This document shows positions 1 through 11,129 of a stretch of DNA of 64,000 bases, in pieces (the first letter of the stretch is position 1; every line of letters starts with the position of its first letter). Position numbers and translations under genes: made by a program. The notes beneath the pieces are model-generated. The model was not told the origin of the DNA, did not search any database, and saw only the letters and a program-made list of their open reading frames with translations. This stretch comes from Centroberyx gerrardi (lineage: Eukaryota > Chordata > Actinopteri > Beryciformes > Berycidae), in contig NC_135998.1 of the NCBI RefSeq assembly GCF_048128805.1, positions 24,547,063 to 24,611,062 on the forward strand. Reading direction: 5' to 3'.

Positions 1-578
1 CTGGATGCTAACCAGTAATAATGAATGAAAAAGTTAAACTTAGAAAAATTAAATGTATTCTTTGAATGTCAGGCCCATGTGTCCCACCTGAAACCACTGA
101 ACCCTGTTCAAAATGTTCAGGACGCACCACTGCGCTGCTGCCCTCTTCTGGCGGGTTTTCAGTATTATGTTTGAATTAGTTTTTTTTTATTTTTTTTTTT
201 AGAAATTAAATTAAATTAAATTAAAAAGTAGGCTACATTTTCTACATTAACCTTCCCTTTGCTCATATAATGTATGCACTATAATTTAGCCTAATTTACG
301 TTTCTCTAACACTATATGGCAGCCATAACGGATGAGAAATATGCATGCAAGCATCTGGAAGTAGGATGTAGTGTCCTATTATCATCTCTGTGATGGGAAT
401 ATGGAGGAGGACTTCATTAACAGATGATTCAAAGCTCAGGTGAAGTTCAGCTTTGGACCGGCTAACGTTGCTGCTGCTCGCTCTGATCCAACGATTTGTT
501 TTGGATGCTGGAGACTCTGATTTTCATTTGCAATCTATCATAGTTGAACTTAATGTAACGTGGTGACGACTGCGTGAA

Positions 579-883
579 ATGAAGCCGAGAAAGCGACACG
601 TTTTGTTGTTGTTAGTGTTGATGCTCGTGTGCACTGGCAGCTTTCAACACCGTGGACAAGACACAACACATCCCATGGACACTCAATCACATACAGTGAC
701 GACTCAGATAAGCATTTATTGCTTCAGTTCTAATAAACTGAGGCGATTGAGCCCATCAATAGGCTACCAGCATAGCAGTTGGCATGGCAGCGGCTCTTAC
801 TGGCTTTTTGGCCAGGTACCAGAATATTTTGTATTATTTACACCAATGCTGTCGACCGGAGTGGATTTCTTTCAACAGATCAG
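579..883 (+). pseudogene. Torsin copy 1, alternative first exon 1a, disrupted
   Basis: The exon starts with the same signal-peptide sequence as exon 1a of copy 2 ([18 protein letters not shown] at 579) and ends at the same splice donor (gtaatg at 884). After the codons for VCTG, 101 bp (639-739) replace the 6 bp present in copy 2, and a 5-bp insertion (ataggct against gt) follows near 759. The net +100 bp shifts the frame, so the [12 protein letters not shown]-like hydrophobic segment and the CCxxxWISFN segment of copy 2 are out of frame. An ORF reads through to the donor but encodes unrelated residues and would enter exon 2 in the wrong phase. Exon 1a of this copy is probably non-functional for torsin. 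Confidence 0.75.
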
Positions 884-1551
884 GTAATGTTGGGAGCATC
901 CAGCAAACATAACCTAAGTTTGAGCGTTTGATTTTGAACACACCCGTAATGGCAACTGGGTAGCCTAATACGGGAATACAACCAACTACGAAGCTTGTGG
1001 TCTGTAACGCGTTACTTTGAAACCTTTACGGTGTCGTTAGCGATAGGTTTCCGTTTTTTGTCAGACTCGTTGCCGCTGGCGCTCTGTTGACTGCAAGGAG
1101 GTGACTGTTGCTAGGTTACCGGTACGCTAACCACAAAAATGGCAGACAGCGCCCACAGTTTCGGAAGTTGGAATTTAACTTTTTCAGGTGATTCATATTA
1201 TTAACACAAGAGAAAAAGAGCGTTGCGTTGGTTTTTCTGTGTTTCCAATGGACAAACGTGTAGGCCTATGACAGATGATCTATGGACAATAAACAAAAAT
1301 AAGATCCAAGATCTGAAGATAGATGTTTACCTTTTTTAATTATTAATCTTTGTTCAGCCATGTAGTCAAGAAAGGCTTTTTCATTTTTTTCACCTAATCA
1401 GAGCGCCTATGCTTGTAATAATGATATTCCGTGCGATCGCCTACAGCGACATTGATCAACATCAGACAGCTACCCTGCTCTACAGAGAGCGACACAGACA
1501 TAAGGGTGTGAGGATAGGTCACAGATCTATAGGTCACCCTATCCTACACAG

Positions 1552-1586
1552 AGGATAGGGTGTGAGGATAGGTCACACCCTATCCT
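1552..1586. repeat. Perfect 14-bp hairpin upstream of exon 1b
   Basis: aggatagggtgtga (1552-1565) and tcacaccctatcct (1573-1586) are exact reverse complements separated by 7 bp (ggatagg). Partial copies of the same word (ggataggtcac, caccctatcct) lie just upstream at 1511-1545. The structure sits about 120 bp before the exon 1b ATG of copy 1 and is absent at the matching place in copy 2 (about 14940-15050). Confidence 0.8.
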
Positions 1587-1703
1587 CCAACTCTCGTGAA
1601 CAGACACGTCTCCTCAACAAAATGCGGATACCTTATGACCGTCGAATCACGGGTTATGATTTCATCAGATAACACTAATGCCCGCCATTAAGTGGTTTCG
1701 ACA

Positions 1704-4700
1704 ATGAAACCAACGTACAAATCTTTGTTGTTCTATGTTTCAATCGCAAGTGTCGCGTTCGATCCAACATCGGTTTTTGTCGCTATTAGTGCAACTATAG
1801 GCAAGTTGATCTATGAAGTTTTGCCTGAACGATGCAATCCCGGATGGATCGCCTTTAACGCAACTGGTGAGGACATGCACAGGGTGTGTTTGTGTCTGTG
1901 CTGTGTCCGTAGCAGCGAGTGTTGTTTTGATCTGTAAGATCTGTAACTAGAAAAGGTTACATTTTCTGAAGAAAATTTGTGTGCTGGCTTCAGTTTGAAA
2001 AGATGGACAGTTGAAGTTATTTGAACGAATGTCTTTAAAATTTGAATAGGCTACTGCTACTGCTACTACTACTAGCCTAGATATGGAGTTTAAAAATGTG
2101 TAAAAGAGACAAAGCTGTTGATAAGACAGGCAAAACTGCTGTCAAACACAGTAGTGTTGAACAAATGTTCATAACTCAAAAACTACAAATCCCATCACTT
2201 TACATTGTGAGTGAGAGCAGGACTGGCTGAACTGTAAAAATTCTCCCTCTACAGGATTTGAATCAGATCTGTTACTGATGAAATGACATCCCTTAGTAGG
2301 GCTGGCCGATAGTATCGTCTTTTTAGTGGAACCATATGGTGATGATATGATGATTTTGGATACCATGACACAGTTCTGCTGTGTAAATTGATGATGATGA
2401 GCAAAATGTATTTAAAAACTCAAACAAAATGAGTTATGGGAGGAATATTATTTAAAAAATTCAGTTTTGTTTGACATCACTCCTAATTTTACCATTCGGT
2501 TCAATGGGATGAACATTAATTTCAGCATTTAATGTGACTTTGCATACATGAGAAAAATCTTGATTATCATGGTATTGGTACTACAGCAATCTGCACAGAT
2601 TATTTTAATGCATTAAATTTTGTATAGCCAGTAATATTGACCTTTTGCTCTGTACTTGTCAGGTTTGGAGACGGACCTGGAACGCAAACTGTTTGGGCAG
2701 CATATAGCATCACGCATCATTCTGAAAGCTGTGACTGGATTCATGAACAATGACAACCCAAAGAAGCCCCTGGTCCTCTCTCTGCATGGATGGAGCGGCA
2801 CTGGGAAGAATTTTGTCAGTCAGATGATTGCTGAGAACATTTACAAGGAGGGAATGGACAGCTCTTTTGTTCATGTTTTCACATCAGAACTTCACTTCCC
2901 GCATGCAAGTCGAATTGAGACCTACAAGGTAAGCTAAGTCTTGATCTAATATTAACAATAAGTAGGCTAAGACCCTTTTTATTTAGAACTGAAATGCAGT
3001 GATTTTGTTCTGTGTTATGATCTCTAGTTGGGTCTAGGGAGATAAAGGGGAGGCAGCACAACAAGCCAACCAGATGTGACTGTAATAACAGTTTTTATTT
3101 ACAGTGCCCAGTGATAGAGATAGAAAATGATATGTCTATTTACACATTTACAATTGACACACACAGCTACCGGTTCAGAGACACTGAACTACCCAACAGA
3201 AAGAGGGAGAGGGGGAAAGAAGAACTAAATAAAACAGAACCCACACTAACTAAACCTGTCAAGAATTCTTGCTATTAAATCAAAATATACAATGTTATCT
3301 ATCCAAATATAAATACAGAGGGGTGGTAATCACTTTAACTTGACTTTAACAAAAACAATCCTGTATGCTAATGTACAGGGAACCCCAAACGTACCTAGTT
3401 ATTTCCCACAAAACAACAAAGGACAGACTGATAGAATGGAACAACTTGAGGGGCGCAGGCTAAACAAGAGCTTTGGCAAACAGAGCAGCGCACTGCAGCA
3501 AGTCAAAAAGACAGCTGATTGACTAATAATGATGGACGGATGAATGGACAAATCATGGAGAGCTGTTTCAGATGAAGGAAACCTCTTAGTTAGACAGAGA
3601 GAGAGAGAGAGACATGGGGAGGGGAGGGAAGACAAAACTAACTTGTCATTCCTCATTAGTGACGTACCCTATTGTTTATCCTCAGACTCAGTTGCAGCAG
3701 TGGGTCAAAGGCAATGTCACCAACTGTGCACAATCCATGTTCATCTTTGATGAGATGGACAAGATGCATCCTGGCTTGATTGACAGCATAAAGCCCTACC
3801 TGGACTACTACGACAAGCTGGACGGAGTTTCCTATCGGAAAGCCATCTTCATCTTCCTCAGGTGACAACAGGCCAAAAGCATTTACTTCAATCAGAATTT
3901 GTCATTTGTACCAAGGGAAGGAACCGGTCCGGGGAACAAAAATGAAAATGGAAAAACAACAATAACCTGGAATTACAGGAATTAAAAATTATTTCTAACA
4001 TTCTGTAACATAACCATCCTTGTGAAAGCCAAATAACTGCTTATACTCTTCTCTTATGTTTCAAAAGTTTATTAGTTTTAGTTACCACCACCAACAGAGT
4101 TAGACGAGAGCTGTTTTCACCCCATTCTGTCTTCAGTGTTCAGTGTTCAACACTGAACTTCAGATATAGTGCTGATTTTCCATGTCCCATTTCAGGTCCA
4201 GTCATGAAAATGTTGCATCTGGTTATGCTTAGAACAAACCAATAGTTCCTTCCCCTGGTTTGTACTCAAATAACTTATTGTAAAAAAAATCATTTAATAT
4301 ATGTTCACTCTAAAGTCTGACTATTATGTGTTGTGTTGATTTTGCTAAATGTAAACAGATGAATGAATATGAATATGTTGCCTGTTGCTGATATTCCTCA
4401 TAGTAATGCTGGAGGGGAGGGCATCACCCAGACAGCTCTGGACTTCTGGAGTGCAGGACGGGACCGAGAGGAGATCGAGCTCAAAGACCTGGAAGTGGCG
4501 CTCTCTCTGTCGGCGTTCAACAACAAGCAAAGTGAGTAGACTGCACATTCATACTGTACGTTCTGTGGCGCTGTACCTTTAGGAGTCATCGTCACGTGAA
4601 AACTGGATTTGATAAAAACAAAACAAAAACATTCCATCCTACTCAAGCTGTCTCATTTCAATCTTTTTCTGCAGGTGGGTTATGGCATGCGAGCTTTATA

Positions 4701-4919
4701 GACAAGAACCTGGTGGACTTCTTTGTCCCGTTCCTGCCTCTGGAGCACAAGCATGTCGTCCTGTGCGCCCTGGCTGAGATGGAAGCCAAGGGCCTGCGGA
4801 GAGACCCTGATGTGGCGGACCGGGTGGCCAGAGATCTGGTGTATTTCCCCAAGACAGAGAAAGTCTTCTCTGTCAAAGGCTGTAAGACGATAGACAGCAA
4901 GTTGGACTACTACACATAA
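1704..4919 (+). CDS. tor1: Torsin-1-like AAA+ ATPase, copy 1 (form 1b)
   Basis: Torsins are ER-lumen and nuclear-envelope AAA+ ATPases; partners LAP1 and LULL1 activate human torsin-1A. Exons 1704-1866 (1b), 2663-2928, 3686-3861, 4404-4531 and 4675-4919 join in phase to 326 codons (325 aa; human TOR1A has 332). Visible are an N-terminal signal peptide, a short hydrophobic stretch, a WIAFNATG segment with an N-glycosylation sequon, a Walker A GWSGTGKN (residues 97-104, Ser where copy 2 has Thr), a Walker B FIFDEMDK (DE at 165-166), a sensor-1 SNAG, and the C-terminal GCK sensor-2 motif. At the human Glu302-Glu303 pair (deleted in DYT1 dystonia) this copy has T-E. I chose ATG 1704 over the in-frame GTG at 1692. 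An ATTAAA near 5296 is a possible polyA signal. The symbol follows zebrafish usage and is tentative. Confidence 0.88.
2297..2590. mobile_element. Truncated hAT-like MITE in torsin copy 1 intron
   Basis: The left terminus tagggctggccgata (2297-2311) is intact, but the matching right terminus is missing. In copy 2 the right terminus of the same element is present (tatcggccagcccta, 15833-15847), exactly the reverse complement. TAGGGCTG-type ends suggest a hAT-class non-autonomous element. The interior (dinucleotide-poor, ATGATG runs) aligns between the copies. Confidence 0.65.
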
Positions 4920-5744
4920 TCTCAGCCTCTGACGGAGGCTACTGTCCATCGCAGACTGTGTGCACTTTTTAAAAAGAGAAGCTCTCGGCCCGACGACAGA
5001 GAGGAGGAAACGAAGTCGTCTGGACTCTGAAGAGGAGATTTCTCTGTCTGACCTCGGCCGTGTCGAGGACATCAGCAGGCTTTCTCCGATGTCGCGTCTC
5101 CCTTACACTGAATGGACGGGCTGCTGAAAGACTACAGGGGCGGTTGAATGAAAAAATAATGAGATTGGAACGGTATCCTTTGTAACTAATTAAGGTGCTT
5201 GATCCCTGCCTTTTTATGTAGTATCGCAATGAGTCTTGAAGATGATTTCCTTTTTGTTTTCCAGAGAGCTGCTGCACAGAACTGTCCTCCAGTCAATTAA
5301 ACTGTGGCATGTGACTATTGCGCATTTATGGTGCACTAAATGACTTTTTGTAGTTTTTTTTAAATGTGTTATCCATATGGATTACTAGAAATACCTGTTA
5401 CCATTTTGTTTTAAACCTACTGAGCTACAGTATGTTATGCTTTGGTAAAACATTTTTTAAAAATTTTGCACAGGTCATGAGTTCATAAACAATCAAAAAT
5501 AACATTGGCTTCTAGGGCTGCATAAGTAATTGTAAAAAAACAAAACAATATCAAACTCATTTTAAAAAGTGTCCCAAGTGCTGAAACAGAAATAATTTAG
5601 AAAAGTGTCTATATGTGTCACATATTGTAAAAGCAACATACGGCATATAAATCACTTTATTTTTTGTAATGTAATATCTTTGATCAACCTCGCAAAACAA
5701 ATCCTACCTTGTCTAGGTTTAACCTTTTCTTCATTTCTACTTTT

Positions 5745-6170
5745 GGTAGCTACAGAGAAACTGAATACAGGAAAGTTATCAGAAATGTCAGTGTAAAGTA
5801 TACCAGATTTAGCCATATTGTCAAAGGAGTTGGTGAATATATTGTCAATGAGGCTGGCAGATGTGGGAGTAACTCTAGTGGGTTTATAGATAAGGGGATA
5901 AAATTAGTTAGAATAAAAAGTACTCAGGAAGTCAGCTGTTAAAGGTTGATGCTCACTCTTGAATAAGTTAATGTTGAAATCACCAAGAAGAAAACATAAT
6001 TTTCCTTCCATGTTGATTTTGATTTTGATTTTTTAGGGTAACTAAAATCAGGTCATTAAAAATTGCAATGTCTGAGTCAGGGGGTCGGTATATACAGGCG
6101 ATAATGATATTTTTCCCATTAAAGTATGAACAAGAAGGAATTTCAAGAAAGAGTGAAAAGGTGTGTAAAG
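5745..6170 (-). mobile_element. LINE endonuclease remnant, C-terminal half
   Basis: On the minus strand, conceptual translation with frame breaks shows the APE-type endonuclease signature of non-LTR retrotransposons: IYRPPDSD near 6090, LLGDFNINL near 5985 (GDFN catalytic motif), and a terminal TDIS(D)NFPVF block near 5795. The block that normally reads SDHFP is degraded. It lies downstream, in the same orientation, of an endonuclease N-terminal fragment at 7010-7210, so both may be parts of one element split by later insertions. Confidence 0.65.
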
Positions 6171-6189
6171 GTCTCTACCCAGCCGCCAG

Positions 6190-6286
6190 GTTATTAAAAC
6201 CCAGCTGCTGATTTATCTGCAAAAAGTGTCGGTTTGTCAGCAAGCGGTCTTTTTGGCTCCTCTAGGATGTACATGATGTGTATGTG

Positions 6287-6335
<49 letters not shown>

Positions 6336-7005
6336 TGTATGTACTGTATGTACTGTACTGATGCTATGTAAAGCCCTTTGAGACATGCTTGTGATAAAGG
6401 GCTATATAAATAGACTAGACTAGGCTGAGGTGCCAAGGCCATTATGTTATGGACTTTTTATGGGCTTGTTATAATGTTACTATTGATATTGTTATTGACT
6501 CCAGTTTAATAGTGGCTCTGCTCTGGAATTGAAAACTAAAATGAATATTAAAAAGTTTAAAATGTAGTGTTTCAATGTAAATTGGCTATTGATTATTACT
6601 ATTGATGATTATTGTTATTGCTTTTTGAAAAATAAATATTTTTCTAAACTTTTCCAACATTGTGTTTAAAAATGTGTTTATTATTGCATGTATGTATGAA
6701 TTGCATTACCAAAACTGGAATGTATTTTGAAGTAGGCCTGCATATCCAAGTAATTTAACTGTTTAACTAGACATGTCTATTGAAATAGCATTTATACATA
6801 TTTTACTGTAAGGAAACATGAAATAAGAATAACCTATTTATGAGGTAGAATTAACCCAGCATTCTAGTTAATATGAACAAACATTTGGGTTGAATATTCA
6901 ACCTATTTTGCTGGGTTAGATTAACCCAGCGTGTGGTTGAAAACTACCCAGATTGGGTTGTTTTCAACCCTGCAGTTTTTATGGTGTACAACCCAACTGC
7001 TCTTT
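6190..7005. repeat. Composite insertion: (TA)n, LINE-like tail, aacccagc repeat
   Basis: This AT-rich stretch separates two pieces of a minus-strand LINE endonuclease. It holds a (TA)n microsatellite (6288-6331) followed by three tgtactgta units (6331-6360). Then comes a plus-strand tail resembling fish LINE 3' ends (aaagccctttgagacatg, then gctatataaat; 6370-6415). At 6850-7005 are interspersed direct and inverted copies of aacccagc and gggttga, a motif common in dispersed fish repeats. There is no coding potential. Confidence 0.5.
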
Positions 7006-7009
7006 TTTC

Positions 7010-7210
7010 GATAGTGATGAAGTGAATTATAGTTAGGCATTTCATAAAGCTATATGATGTTATCATTTAGCCAGGTCTCAGAAAGAGAAATAATTGAAAA
7101 TTGATGACCAAGGGAAGACAGATAATGCAATAAATGGTCATGATTTTTGGGAAGACTACGGATATGAAAAGTTGAAAAGATAGGCTATTAGCTGAGCTTA
7201 GAGTTACTTT
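7010..7210 (-). mobile_element. LINE endonuclease remnant, N-terminal part
   Basis: Minus-strand translation gives FSIISLSETWLND near 7060-7110, the first conserved block (ETWL, catalytic Glu) of the LINE APE endonuclease. The rest of the domain is not contiguous. The C-terminal blocks appear about 0.8 kb further along in the same direction (5745-6170). Confidence 0.6.
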
Positions 7211-7639
7211 CTCACATAGGTTCTTGAAATGTAACACATCAAAGTAATTGCAGGAGACTCCCGAATGTGACAGTTTTCAGAAAATTTATGTCAGGATAAA
7301 AAAAATCTGTTTTTGGGCTCATTTATGTCGAATGGATTAAAGACTAATTGATCAAGAATCCCAGCAGGCATATTCATGAGTAATAAATCATCGTCATTTA
7401 TTTCATGATACGGAAATAAAAAGGAACAATCAGAACAGATCCACGAAGCCCGGTCTGTACTTTGATTAGTGGTAATAGATGTACATTTATTGTGGAAACA
7501 CTTTTTGCAGCAGGTACAATAAGCATTGTTGTAACTCTACTAAAGCATTTAGAACGTGTTAAGAGAGTCCATTATGATGTGAATTATGGTTTATGTAGGC
7601 TATGTGCGCAGACTAGTGAGTGTGTGTGTGCATACTTGT

Positions 7640-8360
7640 TCAGCAGTGATTGTTTCTATCGCTCCTCTTGAGATGGCTTGTAGAGGGAGGGTGAACAATC
7701 AGTTTGTCATACCTTAGGTGGCCTATGCAATTTCTCCTCGTCGCGCAGCTTTCATAGCTGGCAACAGTTCTTTCCTTCCTTTCTTTTCCAGTTTCGGGGA
7801 AATCCTCATTGATGTAGACATTAGTCCCCTTCAATTTTTTTTTTGCCTTTTCAAGAACCATGAGTTTGTCTTTAAATCTCAGGAATTTGGCTACAATAGG
7901 CCTGGGTCTGTCACTCCTGGCTCCGCTGCCAACCTGTTTCCCAGTTTTGTGTGCACGTTCCAGTTCGATCTTCATATGCTTAAATTCAAGTTTATCAGAG
8001 AGCAGCTTAATGATTTTGCTCTCAGATTCGGCCCACGTTTCGTTTTGGCTTTCCTGGATGCCATCAAAAAAAGATTGTTTCTCCTTGATTACAGGTATTC
8101 TTTTTCCTTGAACTGATAACAGGCTCTCGCAGATTGTGGAAATGTCCTTCCTTGTGGAAATACTCTCTCGGAAAGGTTCCGTTGAGCGGTTGTCAAATTA
8201 TCAACGTTCTTCTGAGTGAACGGAAGACTAGCCTACCTTTCAACTCTTGGACATCTTTAGCTATGCTGTCCAGCCGTGTATTCATAGACTCCATGAGTAA
8301 TTGTAAGAAGCCTTTGAAATTGCGTTCTTGCGGGAGTAACATTTCCTTGTAATAGTCTCT
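7640..8360 (-). mobile_element. L1-type LINE ORF1p remnant
   Basis: The minus-strand ORF contains RPRPIVAKFLRFKDK and KLKGTNVYINEDFP, hallmarks of the L1 ORF1p RRM/C-terminal domain (Transposase_22). Upstream, toward 8340, broken frames show MESMNTRLDSIAKDVQELKG, a coiled-coil region typical of the ORF1p N-terminus. L1 ORF1p is an RNA-binding chaperone of the retrotransposon RNP. Several frameshifts lie between the coiled coil and the C-terminal domain. It ends abruptly where the plus-strand reverse transcriptase begins near 8380. Confidence 0.7.
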
Positions 8361-8379
8361 CTGCAGCACATCAGAGGCC

Positions 8380-10192
8380 AGTACAGCGACCCTGCATGGA
8401 ACACCCCGTTAGGACCACCAGGGTACGTGCCACGACCTCCACCACCTACTTCCCAGTTCAACACCACACTCCCCAAGCTCGGCGAAGTCAGGCAGGTCGT
8501 CGAGAAGGCAAGGGCAGCCTCTGCACCAGGGCCAAATGGGATACCGTACAAGTTGTACAAGTACTGCCCCGGGGTACTGAAACACCTGTGGACTGAAAAC
8601 AGCCTGGAAAAAGCAGTGCATCCCATCTGAATGGCAAAGAACAGCAGCGGTCTTCATCCCCAAGGACCAGGACTCCAAAGACATCAGCCAGTTCAGGAGC
8701 ATCGTGCTCTTGAACATGGAGGGGAAGATCTTCTTTGCAGTCATGGCCCGAAGGATGACCAGCTACCTCATGGAGAATGGTTACATCAATACCAGCTGTC
8801 AGAAAGCGGGAGTCCCAGGCTTCCCAGGGTGTGTGGAACACTCTTCAATGATATGGGAACAGATCCAGAGAGCCAGACGCGAGATGAGCGACCTGCATGT
8901 TGCGTGGCTCGATCTCGCTAACACTAATGGGTCAGTCCCACACCAACTCATTGAGTTTGCCATGGAGTTCTTCCATATGCCGGACTGCGCCAGAGCCCTT
9001 GTGTGATGCTATTTTGAAGACCTGCAGATGTGCTTCGCCCTCCAAAACTTCACAACTGGGTGGCAACAGCTGGAGGTTGGTATTGCCATGGGATGCTCCA
9101 TCTCACCCATCCTGTTTGTGGCAGCCTTCGAGATCATCCTCATCGGCGCAAGACAGATAGTAGGAGGAGTCAAGCTACCATCAGGGCAGAGGCTACCCCC
9201 ACTGAGAGGCTACATGGACGATGTCACAAGCATCCTGCAGACAGCAGCATGCACATCCAGGCTGCTGAAAAGGCTCGACGAGCTGGTGTCCTGGGCAAGG
9301 ATGAAGATCAAGCCTGCCAAGTCACGAAGCCTGTCCCTCAGAAAAGGGGTCAGAAATGACAACATCACCTTTTCTGCAGGCAGGGAGAAATTCCTCTGCT
9401 GGCAGAGCAGCCCATCCAAAGTCTGGGGAGGCAGTACACCGCGGAGCTTTCTGATAAGCAGACAGGGAGATCTGTCCAGAAACAACTCTCAGATGGCCTG
9501 GCAAGGATCGACCAAAGCCAGCTCCCAGGGAAGTATAAGGTGTGGTGCTATGAGTTCACACTGTACCACAGGGTGATGTGGCCACTGAAGATGGGCAATG
9601 GATGGGAAAGCCAACTCATACATCTGAAAATGGCTGGGGCTGCCATGATGCCTCTCTGAGACCGGCCTCTTTGGGAGGAACACTCTGCAGCTACCTCTAA
9701 AATCCATCAGCCTGGGGTACAAGCAGGAGAAAACAAGGCTGGTGTTGGAGGTGAGGGAATCCACCGACCAGCTAGTAAGGTGCACAGATGTCCAGGTGCG
9801 CACTGGCCGGAAGTGGAGGGCCCAAGCCGAAGTCGACCAGGCAATCAGCAGGCTCCAACACCAGGAAGTTGTTGGCAGGGTCCAGGCCTGATGCACAGGA
9901 CTTGGCTGGGGAGAAGCTCCACGGCTCTGGTCCAAGGCCAACAGGAAGGAGAGGAAGGAGTTGGTCATGGCAGAGGTGTCAAGGATGGAGGAGGAGCGGC
10001 ACAAAATCAAGGCCGTGTTGCAAGGTCGCCAGGGAGGGTGGACAATGTGGGAAACCATTGTTAACAGGCCGATCAGCTGGTCAGACCTGTGGAAAATCCC
10101 ACAAGCCCATCTTAGCTTCCTCATCCGATCCACCTACGACACACTTCCTTGTCCCCGCAACCTCTACCAGTGGTTTGGCAACGAGGAGAGCT
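8380..10192 (+). mobile_element. Non-LTR retrotransposon reverse transcriptase, degraded
   Basis: Several frames together encode a LINE reverse transcriptase. Seen in order: KARAASAPGPNGIPYKLYK (finger motif, near 8510), IPSEWQRTAAVFIPKD (8622), ISQFRSIVLLNMEGKIF (8687), AWLDLANTNGSVPH (8902), GYMDDVTSI with the catalytic YMDD at 9211-9222, and a C-terminal block ending CPRNLYQWFGNEESC (10152-10194). At least three lesions interrupt it: a frameshift near 8610, a TGA at 9004, and a frameshift near 9380. The motif style recalls R2/NeSL-like elements, but the clade is uncertain. The final ORF (from 9961) continues in frame into Harbinger transposase. Confidence 0.75.
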
Positions 10193-10880
10193 GCAGGAAG
10201 GGCTTTCATTCACTAAACATCCAAGTTGTCTGTGACTCAGACATGAAGATAATTGACGTGGTAGCACAGTGGTATGGATCTGCCCATGACGCACACGTCC
10301 TAAGGGAGAGCGCACTGGCCAGAGTGTGTGAGGAAGGAAGGCTCCAAGGTATCATGCTTGGAGACAGTGGCTACCCTCTGAAAAAAATGTCTCATGACAC
10401 CTCTCATAGCACCCAGGACAGAGCAGGAGTGACACTACAACTACGTGCACGCAAGAACTAGATGCATTATTGAACGCTGCCTTGGAGTCCCCAAGCGCAG
10501 GTGTGTGGCTCACAAACCTTGTATTGACTAGTATAGAGGTTACTAGTTTTATAGGCTATAGAATCTGCCAATCTGACAGACTATTGAAATGAACACGGTC
10601 CTTAGTGTTTAGGTTAAATTCTGAGTTGTGCTCTCTCTGTTCTTCAAGATTTCACTGTTTGCACGGGGAAATGAGGATGGATCCTGAAAGGGTCTGCACT
10701 ATTGTCACAGCCACAACTGTGCTGCACAACATTTGCATCGAGAAGAGAGTGCCTCTCCCAGTGGAAGAAGTAGTGCTAGCGGAGGCTGAAGTGGGGCATC
10801 AGATAGCGCCTGCTGCCAATGAGGATGTCAATGGTCGACTGATCCGAAACCATATCATCCAACTGATACAAAGGCCTTAA
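10193..10880 (+). pseudogene. Harbinger (HARBI1-like) DDE transposase remnant
   Basis: PIF/Harbinger transposases are DDE nucleases. Visible are KGFHSLNIQVVCDSDMKII, WYGSAHDAHVLRES and GDSGYP (second catalytic Asp, near 10362). In a +1 frame with one TGA follow YVHARTRCIIERCLG (catalytic Glu in IERC) and a possible donor at about 10500. A last exon from about 10650 (RFHCLHGEM...VLHNICI) ends at TAA 10880. The N-terminal third, including the first catalytic Asp, is missing: the frame comes directly from the upstream reverse transcriptase (junction near 10193-10200). One frameshift and one stop also make it inactive. It is convergent with the Myb-like gene at 11130-11962. Confidence 0.8.
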
Positions 10881-11129
10881 TTATGGGCCTATATCCAGCA
10901 CAATCTATGCTCATAACGTTGTTAATATAGTTCACATAGGTCATCATTTGCGACAAGAATACAGGAAAACATTGTAAATAAATTATTCATTGAACTAACT
11001 TGAACTATATATGTGAATAACTGATTGGGATGTTTTAGATATGTAGCCTATTTACTATATGATATATAACATTTTATACATATTACAGCCTATTATTACA
11101 TTATATTATAGCGTATTATAGCTGCCTAT
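10881..11129. other. AT-rich spacer inside Harbinger remnant
   Basis: Between the two convergent Harbinger genes lies AT-rich sequence with runs of tata and catatt and no open frame of note. Confidence 0.5.

Larger units (their letters stand above)
1..5640 (+). repeat. Tandem duplication unit, copy 1 (torsin locus)
   Basis: This segment matches 13793-19930 nearly base for base over long stretches, in exons, introns, 3' UTR and promoter-side flanks. The first bases of the window (ctggatgctaac) match 13798, so the unit probably begins upstream of the window. Similarity fades after about 5640, where copy 1 runs into LINE sequence. The copies differ by indels: an exon 1a insertion (copy 1), a longer intron 2 (copy 1), and an intron 3 replacement and an intron 4 transposon (copy 2). 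Non-coding sequence still aligns easily, so the duplication is fairly recent; no identity value was computed. Confidence 0.9.

Noticed and set aside
579-887. A 102-codon ORF as a real small secreted protein
   Set aside because: It is the frameshifted exon 1a of torsin copy 1; its C-terminal half is an out-of-frame reading of sequence conserved with copy 2.
3544-3865. Additional ORFs around torsin exon 3
   Set aside because: They are read-throughs of the GA-rich intron into exon 3; the real exon starts at the acceptor before 3686.
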